NCBI GenBank assembly: GCA_030038695.1
Contig: JASHSN010000370.1
Coordinates: 1 to 7,239 of the forward strand
DNA length: 7,239 bases
Direction of reading: 5' to 3'
From: Nitrososphaeraceae archaeon
Lineage (GTDB): Archaea; Thermoproteota; Nitrososphaeria; Nitrososphaerales; Nitrososphaeraceae
Shown here: positions 1 to 4,940 of the stretch, piece after piece
Position numbering within the stretch: position 1 is the stretch's first letter
Layout of the letters: each line of letters begins with the position of its first letter
Notes under the pieces: generated by a model
What the model was told of the DNA's origin: nothing
The model's database searches: none
The model's input: only the letters and a program-made list of their open reading frames with translations
Program-made: the position numbers and the translations under genes

Positions 1-177
1 ATAATACGGGTCCACAGCCAATGTAGCATAATTTTCAAATGGAACGTCTTTTTCTACTTTGGCCAGCACAAAGACATTAGGCAGCATAATCAAGCCGATT
101 ATAGCTATTATACCTAAGCGAAGAAACCAGCCTTCTCTAGAACCAGATTTATTATATGACCTACTGTAATCTAGCAA
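1..177 (-). CDS. Partial exported or membrane-anchored protein, N-terminus only
   Basis: The frame is open from the window edge back to a stop at 232-234 and runs off the left end, so only the N-terminus is seen. It has a polar, basic segment with SREGWFLRLG, then a hydrophobic stretch (IIAIIGLIMLPNVFVLA), then a charged start of the mature part (KVEKDVPFENYATL). This is the pattern of a signal peptide or single N-terminal membrane anchor. No ATG precedes the hydrophobic core. The start is either TTG at 177 (chosen) or TTG at 210; an ATG at 87 would cut the hydrophobic segment. The function is not recognised. It fits the local theme of exported proteins. The open frame is convincing; the exact start is not. 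Confidence 0.5.
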   Translation of the reverse strand, partial: MLDYSRSYNKSGSREGWFLRLGIIAIIGLIMLPNVFVLAKVEKDVPFENYATLAVDPYY

Positions 178-484
178 TGTCTTGCAATAATCTCCTGCTT
201 TGTAATACAAATATACGGTAGTTAATAACTGCTAGTATTTCACCTTTTATGCGTATGTCAAATTGACTTCCCATCGTAATACGTATTCTTTAACCCTTGC
301 TTGCTTGAATCAGGTTTAAGAGTCTGGTGTCTTTCCTTTCAAGTAGTATAGTATGGTGTATTTTGGTTTTATCGAGTATATCGATCAGACAAAGTCGCTA
401 TAAATTGATTACCCCACGCCCAAATCATTTGCTATCGTCATATTCTAGCTTAATTCGATAAAGCTGCATAAACAGGTGTCCGTT

Positions 485-499
485 CCGAAATTATTTCGG
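485..499. repeat. Perfect hairpin CCGAAA-TTA-TTTCGG
   Basis: Six-base arms at 485-490 and 494-499 are separated by three bases. It is the leftmost of four hairpins in 145 bases. There is no following T-tract, so it is not a classical terminator. Confidence 0.6.
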
Positions 500-525
500 C
501 ATTGATATAGCCTAAAGCGTTGTCT

Positions 526-538
526 CTCGAATTTCGAG
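526..538. repeat. Perfect palindrome CTCGAA-T-TTCGAG
   Basis: Six-base arms lie around a single central base at 532. With almost no loop it fits a protein-binding site better than an RNA hairpin. It is the second element of the cluster. Confidence 0.55.
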
Positions 539-571
539 CGGGCAAGCCTCTGGTGATTTCTTTCCCACGGT

Positions 572-604
572 AAAGGTTTGTTCACATTGAACAAGCGAGC
601 CTTT
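572..604. repeat. Two-part hairpin downstream of the exported-protein gene
   Basis: An inner stem of seven pairs (TTGTTCA at 578-584, TGAACAA at 588-594, loop CAT) sits inside an outer five-pair stem (AAAGG at 572-576, CCTTT at 600-604) with an asymmetric internal loop. On the minus strand it lies about 20 bases past the stop codon at 624-626, so it could be a 3'-end structure of that mRNA. Confidence 0.6.
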
Positions 605-607
605 GAG

Positions 608-629
608 TCCTAGTTCACAAAAACTAGGA
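608..629 (-). terminator. Hairpin over the stop codon of the exported-protein gene
   Basis: Eight-base arms, TCCTAGTT (608-615) and AACTAGGA (622-629), enclose a six-base loop. The right arm includes the TAG stop of the minus-strand gene at 624-626. It is the strongest stem in the cluster. A role in ending or protecting the transcript is inferred from position. There is no clear U-tract. Confidence 0.45.
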
Positions 630-1181
630 GTTAGTTGGGAAAGCTTTTGTCACAGCACCTTGGGTCCCAAAGATCTGTAGAAATCCATTTTGGGACGTAA
701 AGTATAGACCTAGTACTCTATCAGTATTTGTGCTTTGGATTTGTCCCCAGGAAAGACCATGACCATCCAGAGTTACTCTGAACGGTGTATCAGCTCCAGA
801 TGGATTTTTGGAATCCAGTAGATATCTTGGAATCTGTATAGTGAGTATTCCGGGTTTTGATTGGTGTTGTGTAGGAGCTAATACAATGTCTAGACTTGTT
901 CTAGGTTGATCCGGTGCCATCGTAATAATTTGCCCTAAATTGATACTATAAGGTATTGCAACATTTGGACAGCTACTGCACCATGAGCGAGGGGGATTTA
1001 GAGGATAATGATTAGTATATCCTGTTGCTACAAGACTCCTGGCTGCATTTTGTTGAGCTGTGGTAAGTTGAGCATTCGCAGCATGTTCAGAAACAGTGGT
1101 TGTACCAATAGCAGCGAGCAAGGGTACCACCAAAAGACCCATCAAAATTATCCTTGAGTAACTGGCTTTGTTTTTTAGCAA
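624..1181 (-). CDS. Exported protein with a thaumarchaeal beta-sandwich domain
   Basis: The protein has 185 residues. Residues 1-37 form a signal peptide: basic KNK start, hydrophobic core IILMGLLVVPLLAAIG, and cleavage predicted at ANA-Q. The mature part has one CxxC pair (C68, C71) and no other cysteine. Residues about 75-178 follow a pattern I know from many secreted Thaumarchaeota proteins: an IPYSI strand, then LTIQIPRYLLDSK, an F-V-LDG strand, an R-L-L-F strand and a closing LQIFGT. This suggests a single complete extracellular beta-sandwich domain of unknown ligand. The start is TTG at 1181: a TATA box sits 27 bases upstream, fitting a leaderless mRNA. The next ATG (1142) would remove the basic n-region. 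The P-II gene lies about 300 bases upstream on the same strand but has a separate promoter. The role is unknown; a cell-surface part is likely. Confidence 0.85.
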   Translation of the reverse strand: MLKNKASYSRIILMGLLVVPLLAAIGTTTVSEHAANAQLTTAQQNAARSLVATGYTNHYPLNPPRSWCSSCPNVAIPYSINLGQIITMAPDQPRTSLDIVLAPTQHQSKPGILTIQIPRYLLDSKNPSGADTPFRVTLDGHGLSWGQIQSTNTDRVLGLYFTSQNGFLQIFGTQGAVTKAFPTNS

Positions 1182-1478
1182 TTTAAAAATAACACTGATA
1201 TCTCATATATAAGTATTAATGTAACTTATATAGCATTGTATGAAGAAGAGCATCCTAACAAACGAACTTACTATATAGCTCTATGTAGATGATTGAGATC
1301 ACATTGAAACAAGAAAACTGATATTGGTTGACAGCTCATTCTAACATTGAGGAAGAGCGCCTAACCGGAGAGAAATTTCCATCATTTACACTTGTACAAA
1401 CCGAGATCCGACTGTTGTGTTCATCCTCATCAATTAAGAGAATGGTTTGAAACTTGTTATATGCGTGTGACTTCATTT
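1182..1478. other. Gap between P-II and exported-protein genes
   Basis: This is 297 bases with no convincing gene on either strand. The left end carries the TATA box of the downstream minus-strand gene. No obvious terminator hairpin with T-tract was seen after the P-II stop at 1479-1481. Confidence 0.6.
1202..1213 (-). promoter_or_regulatory. TATA box of the exported-protein gene
   Basis: On the minus strand this reads CTTATATATGAG. The centre is about 27 bases before the TTG start at 1181, which is the archaeal TATA-to-start-site distance. Transcription would therefore begin at or next to the start codon. This supports the TTG start. Confidence 0.65.
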
Positions 1479-1823
1479 TTATATTGCGCTATCTCCGGTC
1501 TGTCTGCTTCCAATATCGTAAGCTTCCGCAACGTCATAGACAAATATCTTCCCATCAGAAGCAGAACCGGAACTTATAAGTTTCAGTATGTCATCGATAA
1601 TCTCTTTTATAAGAGATTCAGGGACGAGCACCTCAATCTTTGTTCGAGATCCGAATTCAGGGATATATCTCATTGTTCCCCTTGCGATGGCAACTGGTTC
1701 GTTTTTTGCGCGGCCTCTGCCTTTAACATCATAAGAAGTTAAACCTCCCACCTTATGCTTACGAAGAAGTTCGTTGACTTCATGAAAGCGCTCATGAGGA
1801 ATTATTAGATCTAGTCTTTTCAT
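1479..1823 (-). CDS. P-II family nitrogen regulatory protein
   Basis: The protein has 114 residues, the full length of the P-II (GlnB/GlnK) family. These cytoplasmic trimers sense ATP/ADP and 2-oxoglutarate and act by docking a flexible T-loop on partners such as ammonium transporters. Seen here: N-terminal strand KRLDLIIP, the KGRGRAK entry to the T-loop, RGTMRYIPEF in place of the bacterial RGAEYMVDF, strand KIEVLVP, and the nucleotide-binding signature SDGKIFVYDV with its lysine. The T-loop is one residue longer than in E. coli GlnB, so Tyr53 only aligns with the uridylylated Tyr51 with a gap. Position 39, a conserved glutamine in bacterial proteins that helps bind Mg-ATP and 2-oxoglutarate, is alanine. 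Covalent control by uridylylation is therefore unlikely. No amt or glnA gene lies in the window, so the partner is unknown. The ATG at 1823 gives the standard N-terminus. Confidence 0.95.
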   Translation of the reverse strand: MKRLDLIIPHERFHEVNELLRKHKVGGLTSYDVKGRGRAKNEPVAIARGTMRYIPEFGSRTKIEVLVPESLIKEIIDDILKLISSGSASDGKIFVYDVAEAYDIGSRQTGDSAI

Positions 1824-1828
1824 CCAAT

Positions 1829-1838
1829 CTAACGTTAG
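1829..1838. promoter_or_regulatory. Perfect 10-bp palindrome just upstream of the P-II start
   Basis: CTAACGTTAG lies 6-15 bases before the P-II ATG. It overlaps either the transcription start, if the weak TTTTAG element near 1853 is the TATA box, or the end of the leader, if the stronger box near 1898 is used. In both cases it is placed where a dimeric repressor could act. Its function is inferred from position only. Confidence 0.35.
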
Positions 1839-1890
1839 CTTAACAAGTACTAAAATCTTCTTTGATTGAATGTATCAATTGTAACATTAT

Positions 1891-1902
1891 TAATTTTTAT
1901 AA
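1891..1902 (-). promoter_or_regulatory. Likely TATA box of the P-II gene
   Basis: On the minus strand this reads TTATAAAAATTA, the best TATA match upstream of the P-II gene, centred about 75 bases before the ATG. If used, the mRNA has a leader of roughly 48 bases, unlike the apparently leaderless neighbours. A weaker box (TTTTAG, near 1853) at about -30 is the alternative. Confidence 0.5.
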
Positions 1903-2214
1903 CCACAATCCTAGAGGGGATTGATTGACGACTTATTTGGCAAGCGAACTCCACCAATGCGATCAAAATAGCAATTAGAAAGATTTACAGTGAGATTAAA
2001 TGAAAAGCTAGTGTCAGTGGTGGTGGACGACGACGTGCCAATGTGTATTGTCAGTAACCTATAATGAAAGAAATGGTTCTTAACCGTTCAGATAACTATT
2101 CACATATACCATACCGATACATTAAGCGTAGCATAAAAATTTGTTCATGGGATAGTCCTAGATGGTCTCATCAATTATGCTTTACACATCTGTTTAATCA
2201 TTCTGTTGATATAG

Positions 2215-2222
2215 TTTATTTA
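2215..2222 (+). promoter_or_regulatory. TATA-like element of the exported-protein gene at 2251
   Basis: TTTATTTA is centred about 32 bases before the ATG at 2251. The spacing allows a start site within about five bases of the ATG. Confidence 0.45.
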
Positions 2223-2250
2223 GTTGATAAAATGAAAACATTGGTATTGA

Positions 2251-2784
2251 ATGACTAAATATCTTATTTTTACGAGGGCCGTATTTGCTATTGCTCTATT
2301 GTTAGCATTATGTTCTCAAAACATCGCTTTTCATTCAAAAGCTTATGCTCAGCTTCCTGTTTCTGGTGCTACCAGTAATAATAATGCTATAATAACCATT
2401 CATACAACAAATTCAATACAAGGTAACAATAACGTAATTAAACAAGAAGAGCCAGTTATAAGAAAAGTGATTATAAGTAATATTGATAATGCAATTTTTA
2501 TAGCAAAAGGCAGTGTTAGGAGTGCTATTCCAGTAAATGTGAATGCAAAAATCATCAACCAACTAGCTAATAGTAGAATAGATACAACACAAGGTGTTGA
2601 TATGACAAAAAGACTTATTGCGACAGAACTAACTAACGCAATAAATACAACAGCTACGAATAGCAATGCTCCATCTCAATTAATCCATCAACCGACAAAG
2701 ATCGCTGTTGACAATCAAGCTATTTGCAGTGGTATTGCCTCTACAAAAGCAGCATGTACTTTCTTAGTAAATATCCACAATTAA
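2251..2784 (+). CDS. Small exported protein of unknown function
   Basis: The protein has 177 residues. Residues 1-33 form a signal peptide (basic TKYLIFTR, core AVFAIALLLALC, cleavage at AYA-Q). The mature part is Asn/Thr/Ile-rich with a beta-prone run near residues 65-100 and two cysteines near the C-terminus (C159, C169), which could form a disulphide outside the cell. No known domain is recognised. The ATG at 2251 is the only start that gives a proper signal peptide. There is no Shine-Dalgarno motif, and a TATA-like element at about -32 fits a near-leaderless mRNA. No same-strand gene lies close enough for an operon. Asn-rich tracts such as SNNNA and GNNN suggest a surface-exposed or fast-evolving protein. 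Confidence 0.75.
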   Translation: MTKYLIFTRAVFAIALLLALCSQNIAFHSKAYAQLPVSGATSNNNAIITIHTTNSIQGNNNVIKQEEPVIRKVIISNIDNAIFIAKGSVRSAIPVNVNAKIINQLANSRIDTTQGVDMTKRLIATELTNAINTTATNSNAPSQLIHQPTKIAVDNQAICSGIASTKAACTFLVNIHN

Positions 2785-3230
2785 GTCACGCAACTTGCAT
2801 GGTGCAGGAAGGAATCTAACCTATAATTAAGCATGATAGGGATAACGAATTTGTCTTCGAATTCTGAAATAATGGAAGGACTTAAATCTATAATGTTCAA
2901 CCAAATAAAACACTACAAGTTGTCTAGCAACGGGTTAGATTATCACATAGGGGAGGTAGATCCTTGAACGGAACTTTATTTGCTGTAATGGAAGTATTCT
3001 TATTTACATGCTGTAGGCTAGCAAGTCGCAGATATCCTGATTGAACCGGTAACTAAACGATGATTATGAATGAATTGTTATTCAAGAATTAAACGATCGA
3101 ATCAATACACTAATTTTTAATATTTTGCGTTGAAAATACGGAATTGATAACTGCTATATCATCTTTCGTAATCTATTCTGGTACTGAAAAGTCAATACTA
3201 TCTATAAGGGTGACGATACTATCATATTCA
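2785..3230. other. 446-base stretch without a confident gene
   Basis: The sequence is AT-rich. A 44-codon frame at 2833-2967 (starting MIGITNLSSN, ending GLDYHIGEVDP) has a protein-like composition but no TATA box at the expected distance and no recognised family, so it is only noted. The right end carries the promoter of the next gene. No repeats or stable hairpins stand out. Confidence 0.5.
3203..3208 (+). promoter_or_regulatory. TATA box of the small exported protein at 3231
   Basis: TATAAG is centred 26 bases before the ATG at 3231. This spacing implies a leaderless mRNA and decides the start in favour of 3231 over the upstream in-frame start at 3144. Confidence 0.6.
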
Positions 3231-3497
3231 ATGACCAAACATCAAATCCATGCATCCCCTGTCATTATTGGTCTAGTTGCAGCCATAGCTGTTGTAATGA
3301 CAAGCACGATTGTGACGCCAGCATTTGCAATAACATTTTTCCTCAATTGCATGACTGACAAAGCCAATGAATATGGAAAGCTAACTTTAGACGATGTGCA
3401 TATGTGTTTATACAAGGAATATGGTAAGTATAACAAAGTCCCATATGACGTTTTCCTCCATTCATTCAGAGGCAGCGGTGGCAGCGGTAGCCGCTAA
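3231..3497 (+). CDS. Very small exported protein with a Gly-Ser tail
   Basis: The protein has 88 residues, with a signal peptide over 1-33 (MTKHQIHASP, core VIIGLVAAIAVVM, cleavage at AFA-I). The mature protein is only about 55 residues: two cysteines (C40, C59) flank a segment with GKLTLDDVHMC, followed by a Lys/Tyr-rich part and a C-terminal RGSGGSGSR tail. The tail is encoded by a near-perfect 9-base tandem (GGCAGCGGT twice), so it may have grown by slippage. An in-frame start at 3144 would put about 29 extra residues before the signal peptide; the TATA box at 3203-3208 argues against it. A hairpin with T-tract follows the gene. The function is unknown; the two cysteines suggest one disulphide in a compact secreted peptide. 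Confidence 0.75.
   Translation: MTKHQIHASPVIIGLVAAIAVVMTSTIVTPAFAITFFLNCMTDKANEYGKLTLDDVHMCLYKEYGKYNKVPYDVFLHSFRGSGGSGSR
3483..3495. repeat. Hairpin AGCGG-TAG-CCGCT at the gene end
   Basis: Five-base GC-rich arms with a three-base loop fall on the last Ser-Arg codons and the stop codon. It may help end translation or transcription, but it also follows simply from the Gly-Ser repeat codons. Confidence 0.4.
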
Positions 3498-3518
3498 ACC
3501 ATCACTCAGCTAATTGCA

Positions 3519-3560
3519 ACTAGTTAGGAAAACTAGTACAGCAGCTAATAATATTTTTTT
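3519..3560 (+). terminator. Hairpin plus T-tract after the small exported-protein gene
   Basis: Arms ACTAGTT (3519-3525) and AACTAGT (3531-3537) enclose a five-base loop, and a run of seven T follows at 3554-3560. It lies 22 bases past the stop at 3497. Archaeal termination depends mainly on T-tracts, so the T-run is the stronger part of the evidence. Confidence 0.55.
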
Positions 3561-3674
3561 CATGCTATTTGTATGGAACATTAAGCTTATCTTTGCACGT
3601 TGGCATCAATTACTCAATTTGTTTGTCTTTATCAACAGGACTATTTCAATGACCTCATTTATAGTTAGTAACCG

Positions 3675-3681
3675 TATTATA
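3675..3681 (+). promoter_or_regulatory. TATA box of the exported-protein gene at 3704
   Basis: TATTATA is centred 26 bases before the ATG at 3704, again fitting leaderless transcription. Confidence 0.55.
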
Positions 3682-3703
3682 CAGAAATTGTGACTAAAGA
3701 ATT

Positions 3704-4162
3704 ATGCGTAAGAAAACATCAGCAATCATAGGCTTGATAGCGACAATTCTAACAGCATACATATCAGCAGCTACCTTGTCAAATCAGGCATTTGCACAGT
3801 ATATCGCACATCCAACCACGCTGTTTTACGGGCTTGTAGGAGCTAGTAGTTTAGGACAGACACAAACAGGACAGGGGACACAAGTAGGGAATGTATTAGG
3901 AGGACAAGAGGTAAATCAAAAGGTAACGCAAGCCAATGTCAAGGTATTAGGTCAAGAAGCACAACTAGGGAAGATATTAACAGGGCACGGGGGACTAGGA
4001 GCCAAACAAGGCATAGAACAATTCGTCTATGGTGACCTTATATCCTTATCTGGACAGCATGCAGCCAGTCCGAACTTGCAGTTGCAGCTTCCAGTAGGAA
4101 TTGACCTAGGCCAAAACACGGAAGGACACGGTTTAGCTTCGCATTTTAGTAGCATCAAATAG
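3704..4162 (+). CDS. Exported Gly/Gln-rich protein of unknown function
   Basis: The protein has 152 residues with a clear signal peptide (RKK start, core AIIGLIATILTAYISA, cleavage at AFA-Q, residue 31). The mature part has no cysteine. It is rich in Gly, Gln, Thr and Leu, with recurring GQ/GN/GQE steps at about residues 50-75 (LGQTQTGQG, VLGGQEVNQ) and similar LGQEAQLGK and GHGGLGAK units, followed by an amphipathic C-terminal half (LQLQLPVGIDLGQN). This loose repetition suggests a fibrous or surface protein, but no family is recognised. The ATG at 3704 is supported by the TATA box at -26. It stands alone, with a terminator before it and a non-coding gap after it. Confidence 0.75.
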   Translation: MRKKTSAIIGLIATILTAYISAATLSNQAFAQYIAHPTTLFYGLVGASSLGQTQTGQGTQVGNVLGGQEVNQKVTQANVKVLGQEAQLGKILTGHGGLGAKQGIEQFVYGDLISLSGQHAASPNLQLQLPVGIDLGQNTEGHGLASHFSSIK

Positions 4163-4275
4163 ACCATGAGATATGTATGTGGAATGAACGCCTGTACAAC
4201 CAGCAGTAGGAGTTTCACAGATAACATGTAGACAAAGTAATATATCAAACAATTTCAGAAAAGGAGGGAGAAACG

Positions 4276-4291
4276 ATATCACTAGTGATAT
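4276..4291. promoter_or_regulatory. 16-bp perfect palindrome upstream of the Cys-rich gene
   Basis: ATATCACTAGTGATAT is identical to its reverse complement. It lies 60-75 bases before the ATG at 4351 and 30-45 bases before its TATA-like element, which is the place for an activator or repressor dimer. It abuts the hairpin at 4289-4310. A binding role is inferred from symmetry and position. Confidence 0.5.
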
Positions 4292-4310
4292 GGCCGAGAC
4301 TTAGGCCATA
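4289..4310. repeat. Strong hairpin TATGGCC / GGCCATA
   Basis: Seven-base arms (4289-4295, 4304-4310) enclose an eight-base loop, and the element shares three bases with the palindrome to its left. It lies past the 3704-4162 gene and before the Cys-rich gene. It could be an operator half or an RNA hairpin. The following TTTT (4321-4324) is short for a terminator. Confidence 0.45.
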
Positions 4311-4320
4311 GCTGATGAAC

Positions 4321-4328
4321 TTTTAAAT
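4321..4328 (+). promoter_or_regulatory. TATA-like element of the Cys-rich gene
   Basis: TTTTAAAT is centred 26 bases before the ATG at 4351. This is the same spacing as at the neighbouring genes, which supports the short reading frame being transcribed. Confidence 0.45.
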
Positions 4329-4350
4329 CAGACAGATTCTATGTATAGTT

Positions 4351-4494
4351 ATGAAGTGCGAATCTTGTGAACAAGGAGAGCACGCTAATTGTTCAAATTT
4401 CTGGACTTGGCAGGACGTCTGTCAATGCACGATATGCGAAATATGGAAATGTTTTGCAAAACACGAACAGAAACCACTAATCGCAAACACATAG
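4351..4494 (+). CDS. Cys-rich 47-residue protein, probable small zinc-binding protein
   Basis: The 47-residue protein has seven cysteines (3, 6, 14, 24, 26, 29, 34) and two histidines (11, 38). The spacing CxxC, then C, then CxCxxC, then C gives enough ligands for one or two zinc ions. The sequence starts MKCESCEQGEHANC and contains an aromatic stretch NFWTWQDVCQC. The metal role is inferred from ligand density. Chance is unlikely to put seven cysteines into 47 codons of an AT-rich genome. An in-frame stop lies just upstream, so ATG at 4351 is the start, with a TATA-like element at -26 and the palindrome and hairpin at 4276-4310 before it. There is no signal peptide, so it is probably cytoplasmic, for example a zinc-ribbon adaptor or DNA/RNA-binding protein. 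The specific function is unknown. Confidence 0.65.
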   Translation: MKCESCEQGEHANCSNFWTWQDVCQCTICEIWKCFAKHEQKPLIANT

Positions 4495-4551
4495 AGTAGT
4501 TGTGTCAGTCAGTCACTTGTCAGTAGTCACTCAGTCAGCGGTAGAGTAGTT
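4492..4551. repeat. GTCA-rich tract flanked by a 10-bp direct repeat
   Basis: The tetramer GTCA occurs six times in 34 bases (4504-4537), three of them in tandem, with AGTCACT also repeated 14 bases apart. The tract is bracketed by two copies of TAGAGTAGTT (4492-4501 and 4542-4551), the first of which includes the stop codon of the Cys-rich gene. It may be slippage-derived sequence or a small insertion with target duplication. Confidence 0.5.
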
Positions 4552-4590
4552 AATATGTAGCCTGAACGAACTAAATATTTTCGTTCTGTC

Positions 4591-4732
4591 TATATAGCTC
4601 GAATACGAAGACTCAGTACTACGAGTATAATAGCGCGGTATTGCTAATTGCTTTCGGGCCTATGTTTGTAAACCAACAAGCATTTGGGGTAACAACGCTA
4701 TTCTATTCATCTTCACCCTCATCTCATTTAGG
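4591..4732 (+). pseudogene. Degraded 5' end of an exported-protein gene
   Basis: A TATA box (CTATATAG, core 4591-4596) lies 27 bases before ACG at 4621, where its neighbours have ATG. From there ACG-AGT-ATA-ATA-GCG would read (M)SIIA and then needs a one-base shift to continue as VLLIAFGPMFVNQQAFGV, the end of a signal peptide much like those of nearby proteins. The frame from TTG at 4641 stays open to 4829, but past about 4732 it is only the antisense of the minus-strand coding fragment that ends at 4724, and its composition (Ser/Cys-rich) becomes unlike a protein. I read this as a lost start codon, one frameshift and a 3' truncation. The alternative is a real short gene starting at the TTG. 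Confidence 0.4.
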
Positions 4733-4940
4733 CCCCAAAATATTAACAAGAAGCTGTTCCTTTTGTCTCTCAATATTCTCTATGATGGTCTCTCGGCGGT
4801 GTTGTTCTTCGATCAATTCATCTTCGTAGATAGCAGCTAGGAGAGTACATAATACAATCTTGGCATCCTGGATGGTGATTCTATTATTCTCGAACAAGCC
4901 CAGTATAGCATTCTCAAAGTCTAAGAGTTCTAGTAGTCAT
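4724..4940 (-). pseudogene. Coiled-coil protein gene with a frameshift at its start
   Basis: The open frame from 4936 to the stop at 4724-4726 encodes about 70 residues of convincing protein: LLELLDFENAILGLFENN, then RITIQDAKIVLCTLLAAIYE, then a charged helical tail with EEQHRRETIIENIERQKEQL. The tail has coiled-coil heptad character. The frame has no ATG or TTG at its beginning. Directly before it, however, lies ATG-A (4940-4937): removing one base would give ATG-CTA-CTA-GAA and a normal start. The gene overlaps the end of the AAA+ fragment, so both were probably once translationally coupled. It could still be made from TTG at the GLF codon as about 56 residues. The family is not recognised. 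Confidence 0.55.

Larger units (their letters stand above)
178..623. other. 446-base non-coding stretch with a cluster of hairpins at its right end
   Basis: No convincing gene is present on either strand. The only ATG-started frame of note is about 37 codons on the minus strand from 274, with nothing recognisable in it. Positions 240-480 are AT-rich and featureless. Positions 485-629 hold four perfect inverted repeats, listed separately. The stretch lies downstream of the minus-strand exported-protein gene that ends at 624 and upstream of the partial minus-strand gene at the left edge, so it must carry one 3' end and one promoter. Confidence 0.6.
1824..2250. other. Gap between divergent P-II and exported-protein genes
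   Basis: These 427 bases separate a minus-strand from a plus-strand gene, so both promoters must lie here. A 64-codon plus-strand frame (2064-2258) has no TATA box, no recognisable sequence, and overlaps the start of the next gene, so it is not called. Apart from the promoter elements listed, nothing is evident. Confidence 0.55.

Noticed and set aside
1392..1742. 116-codon plus-strand frame
   Set aside because: It is antisense to the clear P-II gene and has a shadow-like composition.
2064..2258. 64-codon plus-strand frame before the exported-protein gene
   Set aside because: It overlaps the next gene's start, lacks a promoter and has no recognisable sequence.
2400..2666. 88-codon minus-strand frame with a very hydrophobic product
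   Set aside because: It is antisense to the exported-protein gene; its hydrophobicity reflects the complement of Asn/Thr/Lys codons.
2835..2850. TAGGGATAAC, resembling part of the I-SceI site
   Set aside because: Only 10 of 18 bases match and no homing endonuclease gene or intron context is present.
2833..2967. 44-codon plus-strand frame with protein-like composition
   Set aside because: There is no TATA box at the spacing seen for the other genes, no recognised motif, and it is short enough to be chance.
4027..4248. 73-codon minus-strand frame with several cysteines
   Set aside because: It is mostly antisense to the signal-peptide gene at 3704-4162, with no motif spacing typical of metal sites.
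4268..4318. Hammerhead-ribozyme-like core: GAAAC, stems, then CTGATGA
   Set aside because: The required U-H cleavage step is not at the stem end, and the sequences next to GAAA and CTGATGA do not pair to form stem II.
4312..4318. CTGATGA as the C box of a C/D-box guide RNA
   Set aside because: The first base is not a purine and no CUGA D box lies within the usual distance downstream.
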